A DNA stretch of 64,000 nucleotides from Aristolochia californica. Lineage: Eukaryota > Streptophyta > Magnoliopsida > Piperales > Aristolochiaceae. Below are positions 40,301-50,027 of the stretch, piece after piece (position 1 is the stretch's first letter; every line of letters begins with the position of its first letter). Both the position numbers and the translations under genes were made by a program. The stretch covers positions 7,530,955-7,594,954 of the forward strand of contig JARWKL010000012.1 of the NCBI GenBank assembly GCA_029961685.1. Reading direction: 5' to 3'. The notes under the pieces were generated by a model that was given only the letters and a program-made list of their open reading frames with translations, made no database searches and was not told the DNA's origin.

Positions 40301-42057
40301 TGTGAAAAAAAATTAAAACTATAACAAATGTAAGTGTAGAAAATTTATTCACACATCACAAATGAACACAAAATTTTTGTTTTCCAAGTTTGGGAAATTC
40401 CACTAGTTCAACCCTAATAGCTTGAAATTTTACAAGAAAGAGAATTCTTCTAAACGTTTTTAAAAAATGGATATGCATGCTTGAAACAAGTTAAAGATGC
40501 TAATGACCTATGGATCCAAAGCTTTTAAAGTCAATAACAAACTCTCATTAAATTCTCTAGTGAACGTGCGGTGGGATATTTACCCGAGTCAAACAAGGCA
40601 TTATTTTGCCCGTTTGCAAAAAGCTGATTTAACAATCATAGATAATTGTAATGTGATTTATCATGAGTAACGGGCTATATTTTTGTAAGAAATGACATAC
40701 AGATTGGGAGTCAACAGTCAGGTAAAAATACCCCGCCTCCCCCTTTTCCCGACGATTGCAAAACCTAAGATATAGAAACTAAAAAGATCTTACAATCCCT
40801 AAAAATTACAAACACTCTTTGGAATTATCTCTCTCTACATTTGTGCATTGTGCATCTCCATTTTAGATGTACACTTTTTTCTTAAATAAAAACTTTGAGT
40901 TTTCGCTCTCCCTTCATCCCGTAAACAAAAAAAGGCAAATAGATCACAACAAAATGAAAATTTTAGAGTTTATGTGTGAAAAAAAATTAAAAAAATAACA
41001 AATGTAAGTATAGAAAATTTATTCACACACCACAAATGAACACAAAACTTTTGTTATCCAAGTTTGGGAAATTCCACTAGTTCAACCCTAATTGTTTAGA
41101 ATTTTACAAGAAAGAGATTTCTTCAACACGTGTTTTAAAAATGGATATGCATGCTTGAAACATGTTAAAGATGCAAATGACCTTTGGATCCAAATCTTTT
41201 AAAGAGAATAACAAACGCTCATTAAATTCTCTATGAACATGCGGTGGGATATTTACCAGAGTCATCCAAGCTATTATTTTGCCCATTTACAAAAAGCTTA
41301 CCTAACAATCATAGATGATTTTAAAGTGATTTATCATCCATAACGGGCTATATTTTTTTAAGAAATGACTTACGGATTGGGAGTCAACACTCAGTTAAAA
41401 ACACCCCCGCCTCCCCCTTTTCCCGACGATTGCAAAACCAGAGATATAAAAACTAAAAAGAGCTTTAATTCCCTAAAAATTACAGACACTCTTTGGAATT
41501 ATCTCTCTCTATAATTGTGCATTGTGCGTCTCCATTTTAGATGTACACTTTTTTCTTAAATCAAAACTTTTAGTTTTCTTTCTCCCTTCATCCCGTAGAC
41601 AAAAAATAGGCAAATAGATCACAGCAAAATTAAAATTTTAGAGTTTATGTATGGAAAAAATTTAAAACAATAACAAATTTAAGTAAAGAAAATTTATTCA
41701 CACACCAAAAATGAACACAAAAATTTTGTTATCCAAGTTTTGGAAATTCCACTAGTTCAACCCTATTAGCTTGGAATTTTACAAGAAAGAGATTTCTTCT
41801 ACACGTGTTTTAAAAATGGATATGCAAGCTTGAAACATGTTAAAGATTCAAATGACCTATGGATCCAAAGCTTTTAAAGTGAATAACATACATTCATTAA
41901 ATTCTCTAGTGAACGTGCGGTGGGATATTTACCCGTGTCAAACAAGCCATTATTTTGCCCGTTTGCAAAAAGCTGACCTAACAATGATAGATGAATTGTA
42001 AAGTGATTTATCTTGTGTAACGGGCTATATTTTTGTAAAAAATGACTTATGGATAGG
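28320..42057 (+). repeat. Satellite array, centre
   Basis: Plus-orientation monomers have anchors at 28680, 29323, 29997, 30669, 31340, 32012, 32685, 33357, 34029, 34702, 35386, 36050, 36724, 37398, 38088, 38698, 39377, 40034, 40706 and 41389, and an interrupted one at 42056. Class order is roughly C D B C D C D C B B C B C D B (C/D) A B B C D, so the four-monomer cycle is weak and class A is nearly absent. The segment includes a recent dimer amplification (30245-33970). Irregular monomers occur near 29107, 38205, 38577 and 39924. The last monomer is cut after GGATAGG by the retroelement. Confidence 0.93.
30245..33970 (+). repeat. Recently amplified C-D dimer (about 1344 bp period)
   Basis: A rare variant, TACGGGGGAT, occurs at 30531, 31874 and 33219, spaced 1343 and 1345 bp. 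Further private variants recur in step: CTAGAACAATAAC plus GTATGAATAG (near 30275, 31620, 32965), CCATTGTTTTGCCC, GATACGAACACTAAAAAGGG and ATGGCTTGGTATTTTA. By eye copies differ by only a few bases, against roughly a tenth of positions between ordinary monomers. About 2.8 copies are present. The third ends near 33970, where the sequence turns into a B-class monomer. The last two copies also share GTCGAATAAGCC, which the first lacks. Confidence 0.85.
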
Positions 42058-43453
42058 TGATGTAAAATTTAGTTACATCGGCTTTAATACCTCGAAAGCG
42101 TACGAATCGTTCATGTAATTTAGCGGGAAGCGAGGGTCATATCCACTGGGAGGACTGAATTTTGTGTATTCTTCAATCAACTAGCCTAACCAAATATGAT
42201 GAATTAATATGAACTAAACACTAATTATATCCTAAATTATCAAGCAATCATCTAGTTAACTAGCACAACAGGAACTGTCAATTTTGGATTTTAAGGAGAT
42301 TCGTGCCTCTCTCGAACGCCACGTAACCTCGGATCCGATTTGTCAATCCTTGCGTCTAGACCCTCTCGAGCGCATAGAGTGAAAGATAGAAATTGGATTA
42401 AAATACCAAAATCCAACCTAAATTATATTCCTACACTAACTAGTCAATTTAATCAAATATCCGGAAAATAAATATTCAATAAACATTAATTATCAAATCA
42501 GATTCAATAAACATTCAAAACCTAAGTTCAAACTATATAAAAAATGAAATTCAAAAATGATGAATTTATCCCCTTCTCCTTCCTCTCGCTCGGGCAGCAA
42601 CTTGTTCTCACGGGTGCTGCAATTTCCTGAAATTGATGGCTTCGGGTAGCAAGAGTGAGTGGCCGGAGGTAGAGACGACTCCGGCGATGATGGATAGAAG
42701 CCGACGGACGGAGGTGACGTTCGGTGAAGAATGAAACAGAGATGAAGTTCTCTAACCGGCTCTCTCGAGTCTCGGTCGGAGTCGGAATAGCTCAGGGAAT
42801 GGTCGGAAATACGTAACCGACGTCGGAGGATGGTCGGAAAGCGAAACTGGCACTGGAGAAGTCCTCTCGGATCACTTCTCGGCCTGGCGAGCGGAAATTA
42901 GCACTGTCGAACTCACCTCGACGGAGACTCTCTCGAGCTCTCTTCGGGTTTGTTCTCGGTTGCTGGACGGCGGTGGCGCGGCGAACGACGGTGGCACGGC
43001 GACCGACCGTGGGAAACTCCTCTCGGGTCTTCCCCTGTTTCGGTCGACGGTCCTCCTCTGTTTTGGTCGATCCTCTGTTTTCTCTTGACGCCCCCCCTCT
43101 CGCTCGACGCTCCTCCTTCCTTTAATACCAAATTATTTGTTTTAAAACGATTTGCCCTAAAAATCACCTCCATTTCACTAAGGGCATTTTGGTAAATATC
43201 TCCTTCTCCACCAAAATTCTCCTGAAATTCCATAATTGAATCTATATAAAGCATTTTAGGAAGAAATAAACCTTAAAAACAATGAAATATAATTCAGGAG
43301 AGAAAAATATGCAATATCGACAGTGATTAATGCCAAATTCAATAAATGCTCATTTCATTTGAAAACCGATAAATAACCACCTATAACACAATTATAAAGG
43401 TTATTCTATTATAATTAACCTAGTTCTCATGTCAGAATATGGCATCTATCACA
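42058..43453 (-). repeat. Solo-positioned LTR of the gypsy element (3' LTR relative to integrase)
   Basis: The candidate LTR is 1396 bp. On the minus strand it begins TGTGATAGATGCC and ends TTTTACATCA, giving the canonical TG...CA. The adjoining internal sequence on the minus strand is AGGTTTGGGG, a plausible polypurine tract. It lies downstream of the integrase in the integrase's own orientation, as expected of a 3' LTR. The middle (about 42590-43110) is GC-rich with CTCTCG and CGG repeats, in contrast to the AT-rich satellite. The outer terminus carries a 7-base inverted repeat, GATGTAA (42059-42065) and TTACATC (42073-42079). No second copy exists in the window for comparison, so the inner boundary is inferred. 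Small open frames inside it (such as 42913-43254 minus) look accidental. Confidence 0.65.
43241..43250 (-). promoter_or_regulatory. Possible LTR TATA box
   Basis: On the minus strand the sequence reads TTTATATAGA, about 200 bases inside the proposed start of the LTR, a usual place for a U3 promoter. The GC-rich region follows downstream. Position and motif only; activity is unknown and unlikely in this setting. Confidence 0.35.
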
Positions 43454-45286
43454 CCCCAAACCTAAATCTTTGCTAGTCCCTAGCAAAACAACAATCGAAC
43501 CAAAATTAAGCCTAGGAAAACAAAATGCCACTTTCGTAGGGAGCACGATTGCATTTATTGCATGCAACAAGCCGTTAAACCCCAACTCTGCAGTAGTGGA
43601 CGAGTTATGTCTCGTGAGTGTTTGCATGGAATTTACCCACAAAATTCATCTAAATCAATAATATAAAAAGAAAAACTGAAGAAAATTTACTCCTCATTAG
43701 CATATGACTAACACTTAGTATCGTAAAATATCTAAAAATCATATGAGGTCCTGCGCAATTTGAAAACTTGTGTAAAATATAACATATTATCAATCCAAAT
43801 ACACTCATTGTTACTCCACCTGAACCAATGTGACCCATAAGCAATTACTTCAACAGAACAAAGAGGCAACAAATAACAATAAAATCCTGGTCACATCACA
43901 ATTAAGAGAAAATAGTAGAGTAAGCCTGTTGTCTGACAATCTCACAAAAGAAATATACCAATTTCAATCTTCACTTGCAACTTCTTTCAAATTACAATTC
44001 ATCATCAAAGTTAAGGAAACTCATTGCTTCCATATTTAAAACCATTTTACGCTATTACCAACGCACTTTTTCTATTACCAGCGTAATTTTTGTTTCACTG
44101 AATACTTTTGGTATTACCACCATTTTGTATTCGTCTTCACTGCACATGCACTTATTTTTAAGTAACCTACTGTTCCGGCGCATGTCCCTGGGTTTGCCCA
44201 GGCTGTCTCTGAAGTTATCTGTCTTTTGCAAGCAAGAGCATTTCCATTTGCATTCATACATTACAACAAAGAATTTCACCGAGGTATAAAAAGGAATGAG
44301 TTCAAACAGGCATACAGGACTATTCAGACTAACATAGATCAACACTAGGTTTACATGTTCTCTTTTGCAACTAAGTTCCAAGTCTAATGCAATAGTAAGT
44401 TATCCCACTGAATTCTCATGGATCACAACAAATGATATCAGAATTCTAATAGGCATATTCTACACAGTTTTACGAAAAATTTTGAAACACATTTGAGCAA
44501 CTTATTTTAACTCTACTAATGTTAACCACATACTAAGAGGAGTAATTTGAAAACCACGAACAAAAATCAAAAGAAAATTATTGCTAAGACATAAAAGAGA
44601 CGCCCCCCCCCCCCCCCCCCCCCCCCCAAACCTAAATCTGACATTGTCCTCAATAGGAAAAAGTTAAAACACCAGAACGACTACAAAAAGGAATAACAAC
44701 TTAGGTAGTTATATTCTAGCAGGGTGAGGGTTAAGCTCCCTCAGGGCTCCTAAATCCATAGGTGGGACCATATGTGTTTGGTCATCAACAATAATACCGA
44801 AAAGTCAATAAAGATCCCCAAGAATGATACATAGTCTCCCTCGAAGAAGGTTTACTTGTATCAGCCGTATCCGTAGGTAATCATCCGTAGATGAAACCGC
44901 TATCCCACATCACACTTTGAAGAAATCTCTGTGTGACTGGCCACTGAAGGCAGCAGGAATCACGCACTGAACACAAGTCCTTAGGTTACTCACCATAAGG
45001 TTTTCATTCAATACTTCAAGATCGAACTGGTCAATCCCAGAACGGTTGTTTGAGTACAGACCTCTCAAACTAGGGACCAAAAGTCTGGTCATCGACTATC
45101 GGAACCATTTATTCTATCAGCCGGCAAATAAGAATGAATAAACCAAAAAAATAAAATAAAAATAAAACTGTAATGTACAAAGGGATAGACACGTGGGGAT
45201 TGCCCACAATGTGCTAAGTTTATAGTCGTAAGCAAGACTCTGGCGCATTCAAGATGAAATGACAGGTTCCTCCAAGAAAATCACCA
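43454..45286 (-). other. Noncoding region between integrase and LTR
   Basis: About 1.8 kb on the minus strand between the integrase stop and the LTR. Athila-type elements can carry an envelope-like frame here, but I see only short open frames (the longest about 108 codons, 44055-44381 minus) with no recognisable domain. CCCCAAACCTAAATCT occurs twice on the plus strand: next to the LTR (43454) and after the C25 tract (about 44624). The second copy is followed by GACATTGTCCTCAATAGG, a motif type I associate with the 3' untranslated parts of such elements (from memory, not checked). Confidence 0.55.
44603..44627 (+). repeat. C25 homopolymer
   Basis: A run of 25 C (G on the element's coding strand) precedes AAACCTAAATC. 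It may be an expanded polypurine tract or an assembly length error. Confidence 0.8.
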
Positions 45287-46573
45287 TCACTTCCCGTCTC
45301 CGTGATTGCGGATCTCAATAGCGCCATGAGGAAATACCTGTGTAACTTCAAATGGACTGGACCACTTGGATTTTAGCTTCCCTGGAAACAAATGCAATCG
45401 TGAGTTATAAAGTAAAACATTCTGCCCAACAGTAAAAGACTTGCGAAAAATAAATTTATCATGTAAAAGCTTTGTTCGCTCCTTATACAGTTTGGCATTC
45501 TCATAAGCATCATGACGTATCTCCTCCAACTCATTCAATTGCAACTTTCTCTCCTCACCTGCGTGAGTTAAATCAAAATTCAAAGCCTTAATGGCCCAAT
45601 AAGCTCTATGCTCAAGCTCAACAGGTAGATGACATGCTTTGCCGAACACTAGGCGAAATGGAGACCTCCCAATAGGAGTCTTATAAGCGGTTCGATAGGC
45701 CCATAAAGCATCGTCCAATCGAGTGGACCAATCTTTCCTATCAAAGCGAACCGACTTCTCCAAAATCCATTTGATCTCCCTATTAGAGATTTCCACTTGA
45801 CCACAAGTTTGCGGGTGGTACGAAGTGGACACCTGATTAGTGATGGAATATTTCTTCAATAAGGTCTCAAATGCTCTGTTACAAAAATGAGATCCCCCCT
45901 CACTGATGATCGCTCTCGGGGTACCAAACCGATTAAAGATATTTTCTTTTAAAAACTTTACCACCACTTTGTGATCATTTGTCTTACATGCAATAGCTTC
46001 AATCCATTTAGAGACATATTCAACAGCAACAAGGATGTATTGATAGCCGAACGAGATAGGAAAAGGACCCATGAAGTCAATACCCCACACATCAAATAAT
46101 TCAACAATAAGAATGGGGTTAAGAGGCATCATGTTCTTCCTAGACAAACACCCAGTTCGTTGGCATTTATCACACACCTAACAAAACTCATGGGCATCTC
46201 TAAATAATGAAAGCCAATAGAAACCACATTGCAAGACTTTAGCCGCGGTCTTTCTAGCACCAAAATGTCCACCACATGCGTGGGAATGACAAAATTCAAG
46301 AATGTTGGCAAAGTCTTGCTCATGTACACAACGCCTAATGACTTGGTTAGAACACACCTTGAACAAATAAGGGTCATCCCAAAAAAAATGTTTGACTTGG
46401 GAAAAGAATTTCAACCAATCTTGTTTACTCCAATAATCAGGAATCTTATGAGTTACAAGATAGTTGACTATGTCAGCAAACCAAGGCAACTGGGATACTT
46501 GGAGAAGTTGTTCATTAGGGAAGGAATCATTTAAAGGAAGGAATCCTTCCTGAGGTGCTACACAGTCCTCCAT
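45287..46573 (-). pseudogene. Ty3/gypsy integrase (pol C-terminal part), inactivated
   Basis: Two stretches in one frame, 46573-46178 (131 codons) and 46177-45287 (296 codons), are separated by an in-frame TAG at 46178-46180. The first holds the integrase N-terminal zinc-binding histidines (H98 and H103, in HACGGH). The second opens with the matching CDKC cysteines. The catalytic core follows, with D34 (WGIDFMG) and E129 (GQVEISNRE). The second catalytic aspartate is replaced by glutamate at residue 93 (IISEGGSHF), and 35 residues separate positions 93 and 129 as in D,D(35)E enzymes. Near the C-terminus WSSPF and PHGAIEI correspond to the GPY/F module. Integrase would insert the cDNA into the host genome. 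The stop codon and the D-to-E change make this copy non-functional. Upstream RT and RNase H are missing: the sequence joins the opposed gag fragment near 46572. Residue numbers are per stretch. Confidence 0.9.
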
Positions 46574-47999
46574 TGCTAAACTTGAAATACAAGTGAGTCA
46601 GTTGGCCAGCCACATGAGTGAACAAGCACAAAATAGACTCCCGAGTCAAACCATTCTTAACCCCAAAAGCACACATGAGAGTGGGTTGAGTTCCAAACCC
46701 CACCATGAGCAAGCCAGAGCCATAACCACCCTTAGGAGTGGTCGTGAGTTGAACAATGGGGTAGGGACCACTAAGTCGAAGGAGTCAAAGGATGACAATA
46801 GGGACACATCATTGCGTGAAGAACCTCCAAGTTCTCCACCAACAGCCAAGCAGATCCCTAACCAAGTCCCACTAGCTCCTTATCCGCAGAGGTTATCGGG
46901 CCCACCTAGGAAAGGAGATAGCATGCATGAAACGTTGGAACTGTTTAGTAAGGTTCACATTAACATTCCACTTCTTGATGCTATTAGGCAAGTCCCTGCC
47001 TATGCCCGATTTTTGAAAGACCTTTGTACACAGAAGAGAAACAACATGTTAACAAAAAGGTCTTTCTTACTGAGAATGTAAGCTCAATTCTAAAGCACAA
47101 CACTCCTCCTAAAGTTAAAGATCCTGGATGTCCCACAATTTCATGTGTCATTGGTGAACATACCATCCAGAGAGCTCTTCTTGACTTAGGGGCAAGTGTG
47201 AATTTGCTTCCTTTCTTTGTGTACCAGCAATTAGGTTTGGGGGAATTGAAGCCTATTCCCATCACACTTCAACTAGTTGACCGTTCTGTCAAGATACCAC
47301 GAGGAATAGCTGTAGATATTTTGATAAAAGTGGACAAATTTCTGTTCCAGGTTGACTTTATTGTTCTTGATACAGAACCAGTAGTCAATGTGACCAACCA
47401 AATTCCTGTCATCCTAGGACGTCCCTTCTTAGCCACATCTAATGCTATCATTCATTGTAAAAGTGGTGAGGTGGAGTTGTCTTTTGGAAATTTTAAGGTC
47501 TCATTGAATGTATTTAATGTCGGGTACCACCCACTTGAGTCTGATGATCTGAGTCCTGCATTTAAGATAGAAACTGTTATGCTTGATGACGAAACCACTC
47601 TTGAATCTTTTGAGTCTTGAATAACATCTTTAGACATGGACTATTTTGATGAGGAAACATATTTCCGAGAGGTTAATTCTTTACTCAATTCTGTACTTGT
47701 GTTGGAGGAAGCTTATGAGGTTATCACAATTGATCATCCACAACATCTTCCTCTTGACTTGGACAAACCTCTTGAAACTTCCAAGCTAGATCTTAAGCCA
47801 CTTCCTCCAACGTTGAAGTATGCGTTCTTGGGGCCCATGAACTCATTACCAGTCATTATTTCCTCTGATTTGAGTACTAAGCAGGAGGAACAATTGACTG
47901 AAGTTTTACAAGCACACAGAGAGGCATTAGGCTGGACTCTTGATGCCTTAAAAGGGATTAGCCCCTCCATATGCATGCATCGTATTCATTTGGAGGAGG
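46572..47999 (+). pseudogene. Ty3/gypsy gag C-terminus, protease and RT N-terminus, inactivated
   Basis: The plus-strand frame from about 46572 reads a gag-like segment (AKLEIQVSQLASHMSEQ, LPSQTILNPK, ITTLRSGRELNN) to about 47030. There a frameshift moves coding to the frame that opens at 47024 and runs to 47620. That part contains an aspartic protease domain: DLGASVNLLP (active-site D54 of this stretch) and, later, VILGRPFLATSN. The DLGA form is usual in this plant lineage as far as I know. An in-frame TGA at 47618-47620 interrupts it. Coding then resumes in the same frame from 47636 with the region leading into RT (LDLKPLPPTLKYAFLG; WTLDALKGISP; ICMHRIHLEEG). RT is cut at about 47999-48002, before its catalytic palm, by the satellite. 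The protein would process the polyprotein and begin reverse transcription, but this copy has a frameshift, a stop and a truncation. Confidence 0.9.
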
Positions 48000-50027
48000 G
48001 GGAGTCAACACTCAGTTAAAAATCCCCCGCCTCCCCCTTTTCCCAACGAATGCAAAACCTAAAATATAAAAACTAAAAAGAGTTTACAATCCCTAAAAAT
48101 TACAGACACTCTTTGGAATTATCTCTTTCTGAATTTGTGCATTGTGCATCTCCATTTTAGATGTACACTTTTTTCTTAAATCAAAATTTTGAGTTTTCGC
48201 AACACCTTCAAACCGTAAAAAAAAAAAAGAAAGGGTAATTGATAGCAACAAAATGAAAATTTTAGAGATTATGTATGGAAAAAAAATTTAAAAAACAAAA
48301 AATGTAAGTAAAGAAAATTTATTCACAACCCACAAATGAACACAAAAGTTTCGTTATCCAAGATTGGGAAATTCCACTAGTTCAACCCTAATAGCTTGGA
48401 ATTTTAAAAGGAAGAGATTTCTTCTACACGTGTTTTAAAAATGGATATGCATGCTTCAAACTTGTTAAAGATGCAAATGACCTACGGATCCAAATCTTTT
48501 AATGAGAATAACAAATGCTCATTAAATTCTTAAGTGAACGTGCGGTGGAATATTTACCCGAGTCCAACAAGCCATTATTTTGCCCGTTTGAAAAAAGCTG
48601 ACCTAAAAATCATAGATGATTGTAAAGTGATTTTTCATTCGTAACGGGCTATATTATTGTAAGAAATGACATACGGATAGGGAGTCAACACTCAATTAAA
48701 AATCCCCCTCCTCCCCCTTTTTTCGACGATTGCAAAACCTGAGAACTAAAAACTGAAAAGAGCTTACAATCCTTAAAAATCACAGACACTCTTTGGAATT
48801 ATATCCATCTACATTTGTGCATTGTGCATCTCCATTTTAGATGTACACTTTTTTCTTAAATCAAAACTTTGAGTTTTCGTTCTCCCTTCATGCCGTAAAC
48901 AAAAAAAGGTAAATAGATCACAACAAAATGAAAATTTTAGAGTTTATGTATGGAAAAAAATTAAAACAATAAAAAATGTAAGTAATGAAAATTTATTCAC
49001 ACACCACAAATGAACACAAAATTTTTGTTATCCAAGTTTGGGAAATTCCACTAGTTCAACCCTAATAGCTTGAAATTTTACAAGAAAGAGAATTCTTCTG
49101 CACGTGTTTTAAAAATGGATATGCATGCTTGAAACATGTTAAAGATGCAAATGACCTATGGATCCAAAGGTTTTAAAGTGAATAAAAAACTATCATTAAA
49201 TTCTCTAGTGAACGTGCGGTGGGATATTTACCCGAGTCAAACAAGCCATTATTTTGCCCGTTTGCAAAAAGCAGACCTAACAATCATATATGATTGTAGT
49301 GTGATTTACCATGATTAACGGGCTATATTTTTGAAAGAAATGACATACGGATTGGGAGTGAACAGTCAGTTAAAAATACCCCGCCTCCCCCTTTTCCCGA
49401 CGATTGCAAAACCTGAGATATAAAAACTAAAAAGATCTTAAAATCCCTAAAAATTACAAACACTCTTTGGAATTATCTCTCTCTACATTTGTGCATTGTG
49501 CATCTCCATTTTGGATGTACACTTTTTTCTTAAATCAAAACTTTGAGTTTTCGCTCTCCCTTCATCCAGTAAAAAAAAAAAGGCAGATAGATCACCGCAA
49601 AATGAAAATTTTAGACTTTATGTATGGAAAAAAATTAAAACAATAACAAATGTAAGTAATGAAAATTTATTCACACACCACAAATGAACAGAAAATTTTT
49701 GTTATACAAGTTTGGGAAATTCCACTAGTTCAACCCAAATAGCTTGAAATTTTACAAGAAACAGAATTCTTCAACACGTGTTTTAAAAATGGATATGCAT
49801 GCTTGAAACATGTTAAAGATGCAAATGACCTATGGATCCAAAGCTTATAAAGTGAATAACAAACACTCATTAAATTCTCTAGTGAACGTGCGGTGGGATA
49901 TTTACCAGAGTCAAACAAGCCATTATTTTGCCCGTTTGCAAATAGCTGACCTAATAATCATAGATGCTTGTAATGTGATTTATCATGAGTAACGGGCTAT
50001 ATTTTTGTAAGAAATGACATACGGATT

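Larger units (their letters stand above)
42058..47999. mobile_element. Rearranged Ty3/gypsy retrotransposon (Athila/Tat-like), non-autonomous fossil
   Basis: This is the only non-satellite DNA in the window. Left to right it contains an LTR (42058-43453), a noncoding stretch and integrase read on the minus strand, then from about 46572 gag C-terminus, protease and the first part of reverse transcriptase on the plus strand. Most of RT, RNase H, the gag N-terminus and the second LTR are missing. The left end is a proper LTR terminus (TG) next to satellite GGATAGG. The right end stops inside RT at a G-rich joint with satellite, so no target-site duplication can be read. The halves are 5' end to 5' end, which a single deletion cannot produce. 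They may be one element altered by deletion and inversion, a template-switched insertion, or two fragments. Lineage is inferred from the protein sequences and the absence of a chromodomain-like C-terminus. Confidence 0.85.

Noticed and set aside
1..42057. CENP-B-box-like motif in the monomer
   Set aside because: I found no convincing match to the TTCG....A..CGGG pattern in a typical monomer, and plants are not known to use this box.
42913..43254. 113-codon minus frame and the overlapping 81-codon plus frame in the LTR
   Set aside because: Low-complexity GC-rich LTR sequence with frames open on both strands and no recognisable domain.
43454..45286. Envelope-like gene between integrase and LTR
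   Set aside because: Only short unrelated frames are present, with no signal peptide or membrane segment in a long frame.
46129..47976. Frames opposite the integrase and gag-protease segments (for example 46229-46534 plus, 46984-47265 minus)
   Set aside because: They are shadows of the recognised retroelement frames on the other strand.
42058..47999. Integrated pararetrovirus (caulimovirus-like)
   Set aside because: An integrase with HHCC and D,D(35)E-type spacing and an LTR are present. Caulimoviruses lack both, and there is no movement or coat protein.
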